Shown here: piece after piece, positions 1 to 12,613 of the stretch
How the letters are laid out: each line of letters opens with the position of its first letter
Position numbering within the stretch: position 1 is the first letter of the stretch
DNA from: Heliocidaris tuberculata
Lineage: Eukaryota; Echinodermata; Echinoidea; Camarodonta; Echinometridae
Assembly: GCA_025618425.1 (NCBI GenBank)
Contig: CM046846.1
Location: forward strand, 26,729,999-26,793,998
DNA: 64,000 bases
Reading direction: 5' to 3'
Made by a program: the position numbers and the translations under genes
Notes under the pieces: model-generated
What the model was told of the DNA's origin: nothing
The model's database searches: none
The model's input: the letters and a program-made list of their open reading frames with translations, nothing else

Positions 1-2214
1 TAATCATAACTATTAAACTTACTGATGTAAGGATAAACAATGATAATATAAAGAATGAGAGATAGAGAAAGGGAAACCTTGGGAGCAGAAAAAAATAAAT
101 AATGTTTATTCCAAACAGTGACAATATTATATTATACGGAGTCGGAGGAAGAAAGATATAGAAATATATAAAGATAGATATTAAGGAGGAAGGAAAGATG
201 ACAAAAATTACCGACGTATGTCTTCGAAAATCAAAATATTATATATCTTTGTCATTATACTATAATAAAAAAAAGAGGTTTTTGAAATCACAGCGTCTTG
301 TACCTTTAAACTTGTGTAAATCTATCAACCGTTAGCACGGTTACCAATGTCTCTGTGAAATTATAGATAATAACATATCATACAAATATTTTCTGCGTCA
401 AATTAACCATGAACAATGGTGACATCATCCGTATTTCTTTGTTTCTTTCTCTCCCCCCTTTTTTTTTTGGGGGGGGGGGGAGCTACAGGTAATCATGCTG
501 AGGTACGGTTTAGAATAAAAACCGGTTGAATTATACATTTATGAATAAACATCAATCTATCTGAATAAACCTCGAAAACGAAAATAGTCGTAATTATGTC
601 AGAATTTAATTTAAACACATTTTCATTCGTTTGTATAGGCGCAACAAATAGGTAATATAACAAATTCACGTAGGCCATCTAGATTACAAATTTTCCTTTT
701 CCTTCTTTTTTGTACCCTTTGCATCTAGTGTTTCCTTTTCTCCACCAAGAAGAAATAATCTTTGTTTTACGTTTACACTGATTGATTTTCGAGCGTGACC
801 TTAGCTTCTGCAAATCTTACTCTTGGGAAAGAGTGGTTCTTTTAATCAAATTCAATCAATTCATCTTCCCCCGTACAGATTGGACGTGTGTCTCAAAAAG
901 GCGCCACAATTTCCACCAGGCTAAGGATGGAATTGTAAGAGTTTTTTGGTACAGTACGACAATACGTGTTTGTATATTTTCTTATACGTGAATCTGACAA
1001 TTAAAAGCAGACCTTCAATGTTGTGACCTTGATTTTTTTTTCTAGATAGCGAAATCCCTTCAAATTCAATATTGGAATAATCGGAATTACATTTTAAAAG
1101 CGCATTGTTGTCATGAAGTCAGTACTTATCCATTCAAAAAACAGAGTGTTTTCTTTATATTTACAGACCTGTGCTCGGGTTTTTTTGTTTTTTTACCATC
1201 GAAATTCCATTTAAAAAATAAATAAGTTTTGACTCTCTTCATCATTCCTGTTAAACCCATTACTCTGAAAATGAATTTTTTATTTCCCAATTATTTGCAA
1301 GTACAATTTTCTCTACAATCTGTTCCCGTGCTTTTACCCTTAGCCTTTTACCCTTCTTGTCTAAAAGCAATCAAGTCGCACCCCATGACCATTGTGTTAG
1401 AATTGTAATCTCTCCCTCATACTCTCTTCCGCTCTCTAATTATACTTTCCATTGGCTTTCGATTTCTTGATCTCGCACATTTCACTTGTCTTGTTTTCAT
1501 CTTTATCCCCTTCCTTCCTCGCTCAACTGTTTCTTTCTCTCAAACCAAATGAGTGCTACTGCATGGCATCCTGTATCAAGATATTCGAAATGTTTTCTTG
1601 ATAACGCCATTAAAAAGATAGATGAGCAATTTTATTGCCGTGCACAGCTGTTGGCGAGCCTTCCATCGCCTTGAGAAGTGACCACTGGAAGAAAAGTTCA
1701 TTGCCCGTTCTCCCATCTGATAATGAGAAAATAAAGAGCATTCCCTCATCATTACGCTTCCCCCCCCCCCCCCTGCCCTCCTTCTCAGAAAGGACCCCTA
1801 ACTGTGGGTATGTCCAAGCTTGATCTTATAAAACGAAAGCATTTGGTGTAAATCATCAACATTATTATTCATATTGTTCGACGTGGTGACCTGCAGTAGG
1901 AGAGGTTGGACATTTCGGTTCTATGACACGTTGCTCAGCGGTCAGTTTCTTGCACTAATCGAAGTCCCAACTTCAACCCTTGACCCGACACTGTATACCC
2001 AACCCAATGCACCCCATATTAAAACCCAAGAAAATGAAGGAACAAGTGTTCATCAGAATGCTTTAATAGGCTTAGCTTACAACCCCACAATTAATTCAAA
2101 TCCGTTCAATTAAATTCACAGGAACATTTATTTCCTTCTTCTACGTTACATACATGAGAATAATGTAAGCAAAAAGGTTTGAATACAATTGAAGGAAGCA
2201 CGGTCCCTTTAAAG
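1..2214. other. Noncoding stretch, nothing recognised
   Basis: AT-rich DNA with no recognisable gene or repeat family. It holds a T/G homopolymer patch near 458-481 and a run of C near 1760-1773. The open frames here (all under 80 codons) lack domain signals and look random. By position it is upstream or intronic DNA of the plus-strand receptor whose last exon starts at 12614. Confidence 0.6.
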
Positions 2215-2218
2215 CGTG

Positions 2219-2300
2219 AATGATAACTTCCTTCCTTACTTACTTGCTTACTTACCTAATTCCTTATACGTACTTACCTACTTACTTAGGTACTTCTTAA
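2219..2300. repeat. Degenerate CTTA/CTTC tetranucleotide repeat
   Basis: Short tract of imperfect ACTT/CCTT units (cttacttacttgcttactta and variants). A decayed simple repeat. Confidence 0.7.
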
Positions 2301-2699
2301 GTTATTACTTAATACTTGATGTGGATACTGCATGTCAGAAATGAGCTGCTACTTCTACATCTTCAGCTGATGAAGCTTTTCGTAGTTGTGGGTACATCTA
2401 TTAAAACTTATGAAGTAAAGGTTTGAACTTGTAGAATAGTAATATTGATACAGACTGTTTTATTGAAAAGATAGATTGTTGTGAAAACATGTAAGTCACA
2501 TTTACAACATTTCACAAATTCACCAGGGAGTATACTTCTATGACCAAAGTTCATGCCGTATTCCGTTGAACACTATTATCTTATTTTCGCTGCATGTCGC
2601 GGTTTGCCCAATTTCCACATCAGTTGCAGACCCAAAGTGCCCATTTGCCAATAACTAAATCTTAGGTGCTTGCCTCTTACTCCATCTCTCTCTCTCTCG

Positions 2700-2910
2700 C
2701 TTTTTATCTCGCGTGGTATATCTGTCACCACGGGAAGCAGAACCTCGGTCTATCCAGTGCTGATGTGTGACCGAAAAATGCGCCCAAAATATATCCTCTA
2801 GCCAGCCGGTAGGGAAGACAGCTTTCTTCACCAATGCACAGGTGGATAATACCGGTCCCGAGGCGGCAGGCTAATCAGCCAATAGCAGGCATTATTTATA
2901 GAGCATAACC
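2700..2910 (+). promoter_or_regulatory. GC-richer block with CCAAT and TATA-like words (speculative promoter)
   Basis: This block is clearly richer in G and C than its surroundings. A CCAAT word at 2879-2883 is followed about 10 bases later by TATTTATA at 2893-2900, on the plus strand. No coding exon follows that could be tied to it, and the spacing is unusual for CCAAT/TATA pairs. It may equally be a decayed repeat. Confidence 0.15.
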
Positions 2911-2914
2911 CGTT

Positions 2915-2950
2915 TCCTCCTCCTCCTCCTCCTCCTCCTCCTCCTCCTCC
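2915..2950. repeat. (TCC)n microsatellite
   Basis: About twelve uninterrupted TCC units. Confidence 0.9.
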
Positions 2951-3124
2951 CTCAGTCCCATTCCAATTTCACTTATCCCCTTGATCGCCATCAAAATTTG
3001 ACCCTAGCGCCACGTCTGACGATGACCCCTTCCCCAGAGTCGTCGACCACATACCAGTTTCCCCATAGAACTTCTGCTTCTGAACGAACTTTCAAAGAGG
3101 AAACAATAATCATTGTTCCGTCGT

Positions 3125-3445
3125 GATAATGAGGTTTAAATTTCACTATAGCCCTCTTGGGCGGACAGGGAGCATTCTCTGTCGACGTTTATGGTCTTGA
3201 AATATCTGCGCGCACCCTTCAACTCCAAATGGTTTAGCTGCAGTTATTTTTGCAAGTCACGTTGGTGTTTCTAAAAGAACTACAGATTAAGCAATTCTTC
3301 CCTGGCGATAATGAGGTTTAAATTTCACTAGCCCCTTGGGTTGAGCAATGAGCATTCTCGGACGACGTTTAGGATCTTATAATATCTTTGCGCCTCCCTT
3401 CAAACTCAGCATGGTTCCAATGTTTGCAAGTCACGTTGGTGAAAT
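3125..3445. repeat. Tandem direct duplication, about 180-bp unit
   Basis: Two diverged copies start at 3125 and 3307 (offset 182). Both open with GATAATGAGGTTTAAATTTC, share GAGCATTCTC and CGACGTTTA..TCTT, and close with TTGCAAGTCACGTTGGTG. Function unknown; looks like a local duplication. Confidence 0.8.
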
Positions 3446-5459
3446 TAAAATTCCATTTTACACCCTTGGTTAGACGCTTGGTATAATCATTTGACAGCAA
3501 GTCTAATACTGTTGGTGATGATCATATTTCTAATGTCAATTTAAGACATATTTATCGTTTTATTTAGGGAAACTATTATTTTTATTCCGAGTTTATGAAT
3601 GACTTAAAAAGTAAATTCAAGCGGCACCCCAGAGAACTAATTCTTATCATGACGACATACTGAAATGGTCATATTGAATTGCATAACGTTGTTTTACCAA
3701 CATTAAATTTTTCGTGTATAAAAAATGAAGCTAAATCAAAATGAAGTATACCTTTGCTGAAATTGGAAAAGGCTTTAAAAAACGAAGGGAGAAAGCTGAG
3801 GAAGAAGGATGTCGAGCAAAAAGGGAAAACTATAGAATGCCAATGGACAAAGAAAACATGCAAGTAATTATGCAAAATGATACAAATAATATGATCACAA
3901 TAAGATGTTAGAAAAATAACCATACGCACTGTTTTAGATAATTAGCCACGAGAAATCATTTCTTAAGGGTTTTCTTACAAACAAAAAAATTAACAAAAGA
4001 ATCAGCACGCATGCATTTATGTATGTTTGTCTGTTATAGTCATTCCTCTTATGATTTAATGCACGTTTATTAATGTGTTCTTCTCTTTGTTTCAATCACA
4101 TTTTGAAAAGCGTTGGTACCTTTCCACACAAATTCAACGCAACTAGTCCTGTGTGTACGTTCCATAACACATTTCCACTTGCCACTAGATTTCACATCTT
4201 AAACTACATCACGTGATCAAACAGATTCCAAGCAAGACAAAATATCTAGCTTGCTTTTTCCTCTCACTATAAACGATTATCTTGAAGAGATGGAGGGTGA
4301 ATAAAGAGCATTTGAAAGGGCTTTTACTGGAAATTAGCTGTCAATCAAATTCACGCCAAAAGATCGCGGGATTTAAGATTTTCGTTCGCTTCTTCATTCA
4401 TCCACAAAATACGGAAATGATATGGAAACAGTAGACACACGGCAATTAATAACCGTTCGATGAACAGACGATGTTTAACATTCACGGTACATTACACGGC
4501 ATACATACGGGCTATTGAACATACAAGTTGCAATTTCCCGCTCAAATGGAGGGCTGCGCTTCGAAGTAAATTCGTATCTGTTCCATGTTTAAAAAGGGCA
4601 AAATATCTATTTTCATTTTGAAGAAAAATGCCAAGTTCATATAAAGTACAACAGTTTAGGCGATTTCCTTGATGAACTTTCATTATTATCTAAGTGACTA
4701 TTTATTGAACTAGAAATATGGTTCTCTTGGGGTATGAGGTATCTGAAAATTACAAGAAAGTATTTAAAATCCCTCTTTTCAAGCAAATAAAGGTATCGGT
4801 ACTCGGCTTTGGTCCGAGATATCTGTGTCTAGATTACGAGATTGGATTTGCGCCATCTCCGATGAAATGATAACCAACCAACCCGCAGTCAGTCGGGTGC
4901 GATTCAGTTTCAAATAAGTGAGTAATTTGTCATTACTAGAATACCCGTTTGACATCAAAACTGTAACAGAAGAAACGATTTTTTTTGTTGGTTTTTTTGT
5001 TTTTGTTTTTTTTTTGTTCAACGTTCTCACGGCGACTTAACAAAGCTTTCTAAGGAAATTAACCGAGTTCTTGGAAAATAACCCTCATGAATGTTTGATA
5101 TAAAGTACATACTAATGTCATGAATCATAAGAGGCCTTTATTCTGTAACACAATCATTGAATTAATTAACACTAATAAATCATTATTCAGCACTCCATGT
5201 TAAATTTACTGGGAACGAAGTTGTAGTAACTCTTTGCACGTTAGAATTAAAGACAAAGGGCACGTTTTTATCAAAGCTTTGTGGATTTCACGAATTTGAT
5301 GTTTTGTTTCTTTGAATGGTTTGGGAATAAAATGGGTTGGTAGTGTCACGCTATACATGTATATATCTATTTTTTTTTTCAGAGGGGATGGAATAGTATA
5401 TCACTTATTTGCAGTAAACATGTATAAGTATCGTGCGCTGGCAATTGTTTCCAGATGGC
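3446..5459. other. Noncoding stretch, nothing recognised
   Basis: AT-rich, no domain-bearing open frame, no clear repeat structure beyond T-runs near 4981-5015. Short open frames look random. Confidence 0.55.
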
Positions 5460-5662
5460 CACCCCGGACAAGAACTCCTAGGATGCTTCCCTATGGACAA
5501 TCGCTACCAAGGATAATTCCTCCTGACAATACAACCTATGATAGGGCCTAATTACCCCGGAGTAGTCCTCGGATTCCTTTCCCGGGACAACTACCACCTA
5601 AAGTTAATTACCCCGGACAACTACTATCTAGGATAATTTTCCCCGGACATCTATACCTAGGA
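5460..5662. repeat. Degenerate minisatellite, about 30-bp unit
   Basis: Repeated CCCCGGACAACTA..CTAGGATAATT words. In the better preserved right half the units start near 5580, 5612 and 5641 (about 30 bp apart). The left half (from 5462) is more diverged. Confidence 0.7.
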
Positions 5663-7041
5663 GGTAATTGTTTCAGTGGTAGATGGCTAATTGGTTAAAT
5701 AAGGGGTGACCCTTTAAATCAAAACATCATTAATCAATCAATTAATTTTGTCCTATATAACAAAGCAAGGATGCTTCCTAAAATCGAATTTGGTGTGGTC
5801 TGGTCTAAAAACTGTACGTCCCCAAGAGCAGTACGTTAGAGGTACAATATTGAATAGGGTAAATTTCTTGCAGTTTTTTACACCGATGATGCGCTGTTGC
5901 ATCATCACATTGCTTCCTTTGGAAAGGTTTAGTAAAGCACTTTTAAGATTCAATAGAAAAACTGTATCGACATACAAAAGTGTTAAATAGGTACTATGTC
6001 GGAGCCAATATTGCCCCTATAAAGTCCCAAAATCGAGTCAGTCTAAGGTACCATTTTTTGTAAATCTATAGATTATCTCTTTCATATCTTTTGTCAACAA
6101 AATGACTAAGAACAAACACCTTAAAAACAGAATTGACGATGCCAATGCATCAGCTGTGGCATTGTTTGCCCATCCCTCCCTCTACCTTCTTCATGCAGTG
6201 AATCTTTAGCTTGGCGGAAAAACTATCCAAGAGAAACTTCATCCGACCTCTTATTTTGCCCAATTTTATCCCATCTTCCCCAATTTCCATCCCCTCTTAC
6301 AGTGATAAATCGTTTTCCATGCATACGCAGCTCATGTAGTCTCCCCGAGGATTGTTAGAGTATCCGCACAAAATATATTTTCTGCATTTCTGTTTTTTTC
6401 TGTGACGGTCTCCAAAAACAATCCATATCAGAGGTATGCTATTTTGTGGGTTAATTGGTGAGAGCCTGTTTTTGATCTTGGAAACGTAACTTGCGACTCT
6501 TCACCGCCTGTCATACTTTACTAACAAGACATCCACGGAATATATTTTCTCAACTCCCGTTTCTTCAGTCCCTCCTATGCGTTTTTAAGTTGTTTTTTTT
6601 TTTCTGTCATGACTATACATGTAGATGGTTACAGAATGCAGGAAGAGTGGTATTTCGTGAAACGTGTTCCGAAAAATGGGTTAGCTAATCCAGACGATTT
6701 CTGCATGGCTTGGGTTTTTACTTTGCACTGCTCATGCACTTTTCCAAGTATAGAAATACATACCAGGATGAGAATTGTGACTTAAAATGGATGCCTGTTT
6801 TCGATACAATATAGATATGTTTCAGCCTCTCTCATGGCCTGTGGCTTTTGATGAATCGCCCGGCAAGTAAACCAACTCTATGCTACATGGTGGCTACACT
6901 TTTCCCCAGTATTATTGCATCACTTCCCTTATATCTAATAATATTTAGTTTCCAACGAGATTTATTGATTTACGTCTTCAACTTGACTTCATCTACATGT
7001 ACATAACGACTGTGGGACTGTTTAGCTTCTGATATTATCAC
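5663..7041. other. Noncoding stretch, nothing recognised
   Basis: No supported gene. Two overlapping antiparallel open frames of 75-80 codons lie at 5748-5990; with no homology signal they are taken as chance. Confidence 0.5.
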
Positions 7042-7961
7042 TACACTCTTAAAAAAGTTGGGCAAAAAAATGCCCAATTTTTAACCAACACTGGGCAACA
7101 TACTGTCCACACAACTTTTGGTTAAAATTTGCCCAACTGATGTTGGGCAATCCATTTACTATGTTGTTGGGCAAATTAAATTGCCCATCAGTTGGTGACC
7201 CATTAGATTTTACCCAACTCTACAATTGCCCAACTGTTGGTTATATTCTCAGTTGGGTAATTATTGCCCAACCAATCTTACCCAATAGGATTGCCCAACC
7301 CTCTATTTGTTCAGCTGTTTGGTAACAAATATCATGTGGTTGGGCAAATTCAGCTGCCCAATTTATTGTTTCCTTTTTCCTCCAACCTAGGTAAAAAAAA
7401 ATGAAATCTGCTTGTTACGTCCTTCTGGGTCTTAACCTAATCAATCCTAACCTATCCTATTTTAAGCTATCCTATCCTATATCTTAACCTATCCTATCCT
7501 AGTCCTATCCTATCCAGTTAGTGCAAACTAGTGCAAGCTCTTATATACCCCTTATATTTTTTTATGCATTCGGTGACAGTTAGTAAATCGGGCCACCCCA
7601 AACCATACGCTACTAAAAATTCATGAATATTCATATAAGTGTTTTCCCCAATATTGGGTAAAAATATTTACCACAAGTTGGGCAAAAGCGAATTTCTAAC
7701 CAACCATCAGTTACCCAACAAAATTTACCCAACTGGCAAAGGAAATGTGACAAAATTACACAACTACAGGGCAACAAGTACCCAACCCATAATTACCAAA
7801 TACTGTTGGTAAATATATGCCCAATATTTAGGTAAAAAGTATTGACCAATATTGGTTACACCACTCGAGTGTCCAGTTGGTTAATAATAGCCCAGAATTG
7901 GGAATATTTTTAACCAACCAGCAGTTACCCAACTAAATTTACCCAACATTTTAAGAGTGTA
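7042..7961. mobile_element. Inverted-repeat element packed with TTGGGCAA/TTGCCCAA words
   Basis: The ends are inverted copies: TACACTCTTAAAAAAGTTGG at 7042 and, in reverse, CCCAACATTTTAAGAGTGTA at 7942-7961. The TA at each outer edge fits a TA target duplication or part of the inverted repeat. Between them lie dozens of TTGGGCAA, TTGGTTAA and ACCCAACT words in both orientations, so the whole element can fold on itself at many registers. A central block (about 7380-7620) lacks these words and contains CCTAT repeats (7437-7515). There is no transposase frame, so it is nonautonomous. Compare the element at 14479-14712, which has nearly the same ends. Confidence 0.75.
7437..7515. repeat. (CCTAT)n pentanucleotide repeat
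   Basis: About ten imperfect CCTAT units interrupted by AACCTAT and TTTTAAG, inside the larger inverted-repeat element. Confidence 0.75.
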
Positions 7962-8200
7962 TGTTAACTGTAATTATGAAATGACTTTAAAAAAATAAGA
8001 TAATATATACATATACGATTTTCAAATAATAACTTAAGTCATCGACCTTAACGAATTCATGATATGGCCGTGTTCCATGCGACATTTTAAATCTTAAATC
8101 TGATAGATGTTTTGGAGATTTTTTTTTCTCATCATTTACAAAGGGTGCATCGAATACCGGAGGACATTATGACAATTTTCACGAATACTTCAACCAGTGT

Positions 8201-8440
8201 GAAAAGTTCCGTGGAAATTGTCGGGGGAAAGAAGAGGGGCCGCTGGTATAGTTTCGACATAGTCAAATAGCAATTTTTTTACCAATATTGCAACAAACAG
8301 ACAAATGCGAAAAGTTTCGGGAAAAATGTCGGGAAAAGAAGAAAGGCCATCTGAAGTTTCGAGATATTCAAGTAACCATTTTTTACAAAAATAATTCAAA
8401 CAACTGCGAGAAGTTTTGGTAAAAAATGTCGGAAAACAGT
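8201..8440. repeat. Tandem repeat, about 100-bp unit, 2.3 copies
   Basis: Units begin with GAAAAGTTYCGGG..AAATGTCGGG at 8201, 8309 and 8408 (third truncated). They share AGTTTCGA.ATA.TCAA and TTTTTTACAA/CC. Diverged local duplication. The long minus-strand open frame here follows the repeat and is not a gene. Confidence 0.75.
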
Positions 8441-9424
8441 TATGCATAATAATTAAGCATGCACCCGTAGACTGCAACACAACAATCTAATTATATGGAA
8501 TCATACAATTTGCTGAGATGGGCTGATGTCAGGATTTAGGCCACGCGTCTATGGATGAGGGGTTCTGACATAACTTTACTATCTTAAACTACGTCATCCT
8601 GACATTAAACCGAGCCTTACGACCTGTCTCAGTAAATTCCACAGCTTTATTAAGATCATAAGTGATATTGTTGCATTGGCCTACAGGTAAAAATATTCAC
8701 TTACCCCAGCCATCATTAAGGGTTCAGTCAGGCTGCCATCCATTCCAATCTCTTCAGGTTGATAAGCTGTCAGTGATGCCATCCAAATGATCAAATCCAT
8801 AAAATTGCGCTCGTTCAGCATGCGTTCATAGGCATTTCAGATGAATCCTTATCCAGGTTTTCACATATTCTGTTCCTCATGAAAGTGTTCTGAAATGACA
8901 TATTGCATATTCTGGATGGCTTTGTAAGTTATTTGGTAGTACAAAAAAATAACAGTGGAATAAAAAAAATGTTTTGCTTAGGCAAGCCACCTGTCCGGCC
9001 CAGACCTATCTACAAACCTCCCGTAAGGTTCGGACTAGATCTCTATTTCCAGACCCTGATATTTATTCATTCGGTATTATTGAACAATATAGTCAATGAC
9101 AGTTTAAAGAATGCATCAGCTATCAAAGTTTTACTCCGACTTGATTTTTTCTCCAGTTCAAAAGTACACATCACCATGTCCTTATAGAGATACCAGGCTA
9201 TGAAAATGTTTGGAAGTATACAAAAATAACTTTAGGGTAGGTATACATGTCCACAATTTTGTCGGGCCCGTTGAATTTAAGTGATATCACAAAATCTAAG
9301 AGGATACTCACATAATAGCCAATTTCACTTTGACACCTGCTACTGGGCTACATACTGCCAACATAGAGAAGAAAATACATCTTAGATGTTCTCTGTAGGT
9401 TTCGATATAGTGAGTGTGCATTCA
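8441..9424. other. Noncoding stretch, nothing recognised
   Basis: No gene, no clear repeat. Confidence 0.5.
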
Positions 9425-9650
9425 CAATAGACCGCTTCGGTAATGTATGCAAATTTTATACATACCTTTCAAACAAAGGTTGTTCTTGACAACCTGAAAG
9501 CTTGCCGGACATAGCAACAGATAATGTATGCAAGCTGGATTCCAAGCATTGAGGCTCATTTATAAAAAGCAGGTTAATGGAATAGCTCGTCACTAGGTGC
9601 TCAGAGAATTATGTGCATAAATTTGTATACATTACAGAAGCGGTCTATTG
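9425..9650. mobile_element. MITE with 31-bp terminal inverted repeats
   Basis: The left end CAATAGACCGCTTC (9425-9438) is the exact reverse complement of 9637-9650. The match continues inward (GTAATGTAT.CAAATTT) to about 31 bp with two mismatches. It is 226 bp long with no coding potential. A target-site duplication could not be identified by eye. Confidence 0.8.
9480..9546 (+). repeat. Copy 1 of a 65-bp dispersed duplication (partner at 10094-10170)
   Basis: Shares AAGCTTGCC, CGACATAGCAACA, TAATGTATGCAA and TGGATTCCA in order with 10094-10170. The partner carries an 11-base internal duplication of GCTTGCC. This copy lies inside the MITE at 9425-9650, so the partner is probably the remnant of a second MITE copy. 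Confidence 0.7.
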
Positions 9651-10093
9651 CCAGAGGCTACCACATGGTGTTACCTCAAGCCTTCAGCTGAAAAATACAT
9701 CTTGCAATTTGCATACAGGAAAGTGTAGGAATTGGCTTGCAAAGATCTTGAATAGGAAAATTAGGGAATGTAATGAATAGAGCCGGGGGCATTTGAAAGT
9801 GGTATTCAAACAATGTATGTTGAAGCATTTCTCAATGTCTTTTTATCCCAAAGACATGCCATCGTTACATCCCAGATCAGAAAGTGGACACTCGTACACA
9901 ATCGACACTCAGCAAAAAAAAAAAAAAAAAAAGAAAGAAAGAAAGAAAGTGGAACCTACCTATAGTTAAGTTTTTCAAATAAATACGGCTCTGTCATGAT
10001 GATCAAAATAAACAGAAAATTGATCCTCTTTAAGATGATGTGTAGTAGACCTGTTTTAAAAATTAGTAGTTTTATGCATACTTCTGAAGAAAA

Positions 10094-10170
10094 TTTTCTC
10101 TTGACGACTAAAAAGCTTGCCAGATGCTTGCCCGACATAGCAACACCTAATGTATGCAAAATGGATTCCA
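10094..10170 (+). repeat. Copy 2 of the 65-bp duplication (MITE remnant)
   Basis: See 9480-9546. Terminal inverted repeats are not preserved here. Confidence 0.65.
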
Positions 10171-10937
10171 TTATGCATAGCAGATGCACTAAATAGTTGG
10201 TAACTATAGGGGTTCTGGAGAGAAACATGCAAAGATTAAAATATATTGAAATCATACCATTCACGCATGAGTGCGCTTAGCCATTTTACAATAGCCTCTG
10301 AAAGAAAATGGCAAAATGGGGCATCTGGCCATTCAAATGCTGATGAGCATTTCCATCTTGTAGAGTCAAATTAGAAACAATGAAAGAAAGAAAGAAAAAA
10401 AAAAAAACAATCACGAGAAACACTTGAATGCAGCCCCCCCCCCCCCCTGACACTAACAGTTGACATCCAAAGTTCAATCCTCCTCACTGTTTCTCATTAA
10501 TTGTTTTCATTGCTGAACAAGAATATCTTACAGATGCACATGCTGATTAACATTTTTGTTGTTTCAAATTGTTCAAATTTCAGTTGTTCCCCAGCTATAA
10601 ATCTCATTTCGCAAGCATGACTTCTTTGTTTTCTGAGTGCGATATCTAAATGCACTTCTGAAAAAAAAAACTTTATACATGCACACATACCTGACGATTC
10701 TTTTTCAAATAGAATTATATTTTGTACTTTTTCGGGTCTTTTTATAACTCAATTGTATTTAGAAAAAAAAACATGAAAAATATAGACATGATGTATTTTG
10801 TATCCATTCGTGCATTCGATTTCTCAATTCCGCTTATTTTTAAAGTTTGTATTCATCTCAAATTATGATATTCGTTCGTACTTGATAAAAATTACAATGC
10901 ATGGTCTATTTTTGTTTCTTGCTACTTTACTACATCG
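10171..10937. other. Noncoding stretch with A and C homopolymers
   Basis: Contains A-rich tracts near 10380-10407 and a C run near 10434-10447. No gene recognised. Confidence 0.5.
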
Positions 10938-11345
10938 CTCAAGTTAAAGACAAAGTTGAGTTGTGGTCATGCCATTACATTATGGAGTGAACTGTCTCAA
11001 AGCTATTGGGAAAGGTTGATCATGTCTACATAAGAATTGGTGTATACTGTGAGGTTTTGGAATCATCACTATGATGAGAAATTGACCCAATCTCGCTGAA
11101 AAAGCACATGCACTGGACACAGAAATGGGTATATGGGACTGCACACACGTGAGGCATGAATGTTCGGCCCGAACACTTCAGCAGGGAAATGTAATTCTGC
11201 TTCAGCTATCTCTCGTCATGTTTTTGATATGAGAGCAATCCTTTTCAGGGGGCATTTCTAAGCTGACAAACTGAAATGAAAGAAACGAGAAAGCTCACAA
11301 ATTATTTTTCACCTTTCCCAGAACTCACCCTTCTCTTTTAATAAT
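10938..11345 (+). repeat. Dispersed repeat family R1, copy 1
   Basis: About 400 bp shared in diverged form with 34424-34820 and 46905-47325 (same strand) and with 23926-24235 and 36185-36440 (opposite strand). Shared blocks in order: GTGAGGTTTTGGAATCATCA, a CTCAATCT..CTGA block, GCACACAGATATGGGTG, GGGACTGCACA, then GAAAGCTCACAAATTAT and CCAGAACTCAAACTTCTCTT. No coding potential. Class (SINE or nonautonomous DNA element) is not clear from sequence. Confidence 0.75.
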
Positions 11346-11739
11346 GTCTTGATATCGTGTATAAGAAACTTATTCCAAGCAAGAAGAAATGAAATAAAAG
11401 TAGGTCGGTACTTGATACTAGGATACTAGCCAGAAGCGAAATCTTGGACATAAATCAGGTGATATGATGAGATAAGGAGGTAACAAAACCTGCCCCCTTT
11501 GGTATTTCAAATCTTTGTCCCCCTTTTACAACTTTCCTATGGGACTTCTCTGTCTTCGCGCCCCCTTGCGGACTTCCCTTTCCTGTTGCACCGACAGACT
11601 TGGCCCGCCTTCACCAGCAATTATGGATGATCTTTTATAGGCATCGCGTCGTTTGTATTGAAAAACTATAGAATGAAGAGAACAATTAAAGAGATAACTA
11701 GATAAACAGGGGAAGAGAGGTTTGGACAGCGCCACGGTA

Positions 11740-11829
11740 GAAAGAGGGAGAGAGAAAGAAAGAGAGAGAGAGAAAAGAAGGGAAGACGCAATGATAGAGA
11801 GAGACATACAGAAAGAGAAAAACAGACGA

Positions 11830-11876
<47 letters not shown>
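11740..11876. repeat. Polypurine (GA)n tract
   Basis: Almost pure A/G for about 135 bases, ending in an uninterrupted (AG)n stretch at 11834-11873. Together with the CT tract at 12140-12432 it forms a large imperfect inverted repeat 300-800 bases upstream of the receptor exon. Confidence 0.9.
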
Positions 11877-12139
11877 AGGCAAGTTTGGATTTTTTATTTA
11901 GAGAAACGTCACTTTGTAGCCCTTTGATTTAACCACGGCATTAGCCCTTTTGAAATTTTGGCTGAATTAACAGAAATTTGATCATGACTTGTGACATTTG
12001 TAAAAAAAAAGGTTGAAATGGGGACATATCTGGTTGAAAGGCCAAGAACAAAAAATACAGTCAGGGTGGAATACGCCATCTCCGGATCTACGCCTAGTTG
12101 CCTTTCTTGAAGTGACAAGAGTGTGGGTCTTCCCTATAC

Positions 12140-12152
12140 GATCTCTTTCTTG

Positions 12153-12183
<31 letters not shown>

Positions 12184-12432
12184 TCTACTCCCCCTCCTTC
12201 TTTCCTCTCTTTCCAATTTCTTTTCGTTCTTTTTCACTTTCTTTTTTTCTCTCTCTATCACACTATTCTCTCCTTTCTCCTATTATATCTTCTCTCTAGT
12301 TCGCTTACATGTCTCTCTTGCCATCTCACTTAGTATCTCATATTCTAGCTTCTGTTTATGACTCTCTCTCTCTCTCTCTCTCTTTTTCTCTCTCTCTCCC
12401 TCCCTATCTCTCTCTCTTTCTCTCACACCCCC
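12140..12432. repeat. Polypyrimidine (CT)n tract
   Basis: Pyrimidine-rich, with (CT)n runs at 12154-12180 and 12361-12384. It ends about 180 bases before the splice acceptor at 12613, so it belongs to the intron upstream of the plus-strand receptor exon. Confidence 0.9.
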
Positions 12433-12613
12433 TCTCTCTCTGCTACCACGTCTCGCTTAAGATTCACTGACTCCATTCATTAATCTTAAAACCACATAAA
12501 CCGTAATGTATACTTATATTTTTGACAACAGAGATACATTATTGCTGTCATATTATTAAAAAACTTTTAAAAAAATATTTAGTAATTAATTGCTTTCGTT
12601 TCATTCTGTCCAG

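Noticed and set aside
12522..12613. Upstream extension of the plus-strand receptor frame to a TTG at 12522
   Set aside because: Lies upstream of a strong splice acceptor, is AT-rich, does not encode TM3, and has no ATG start.
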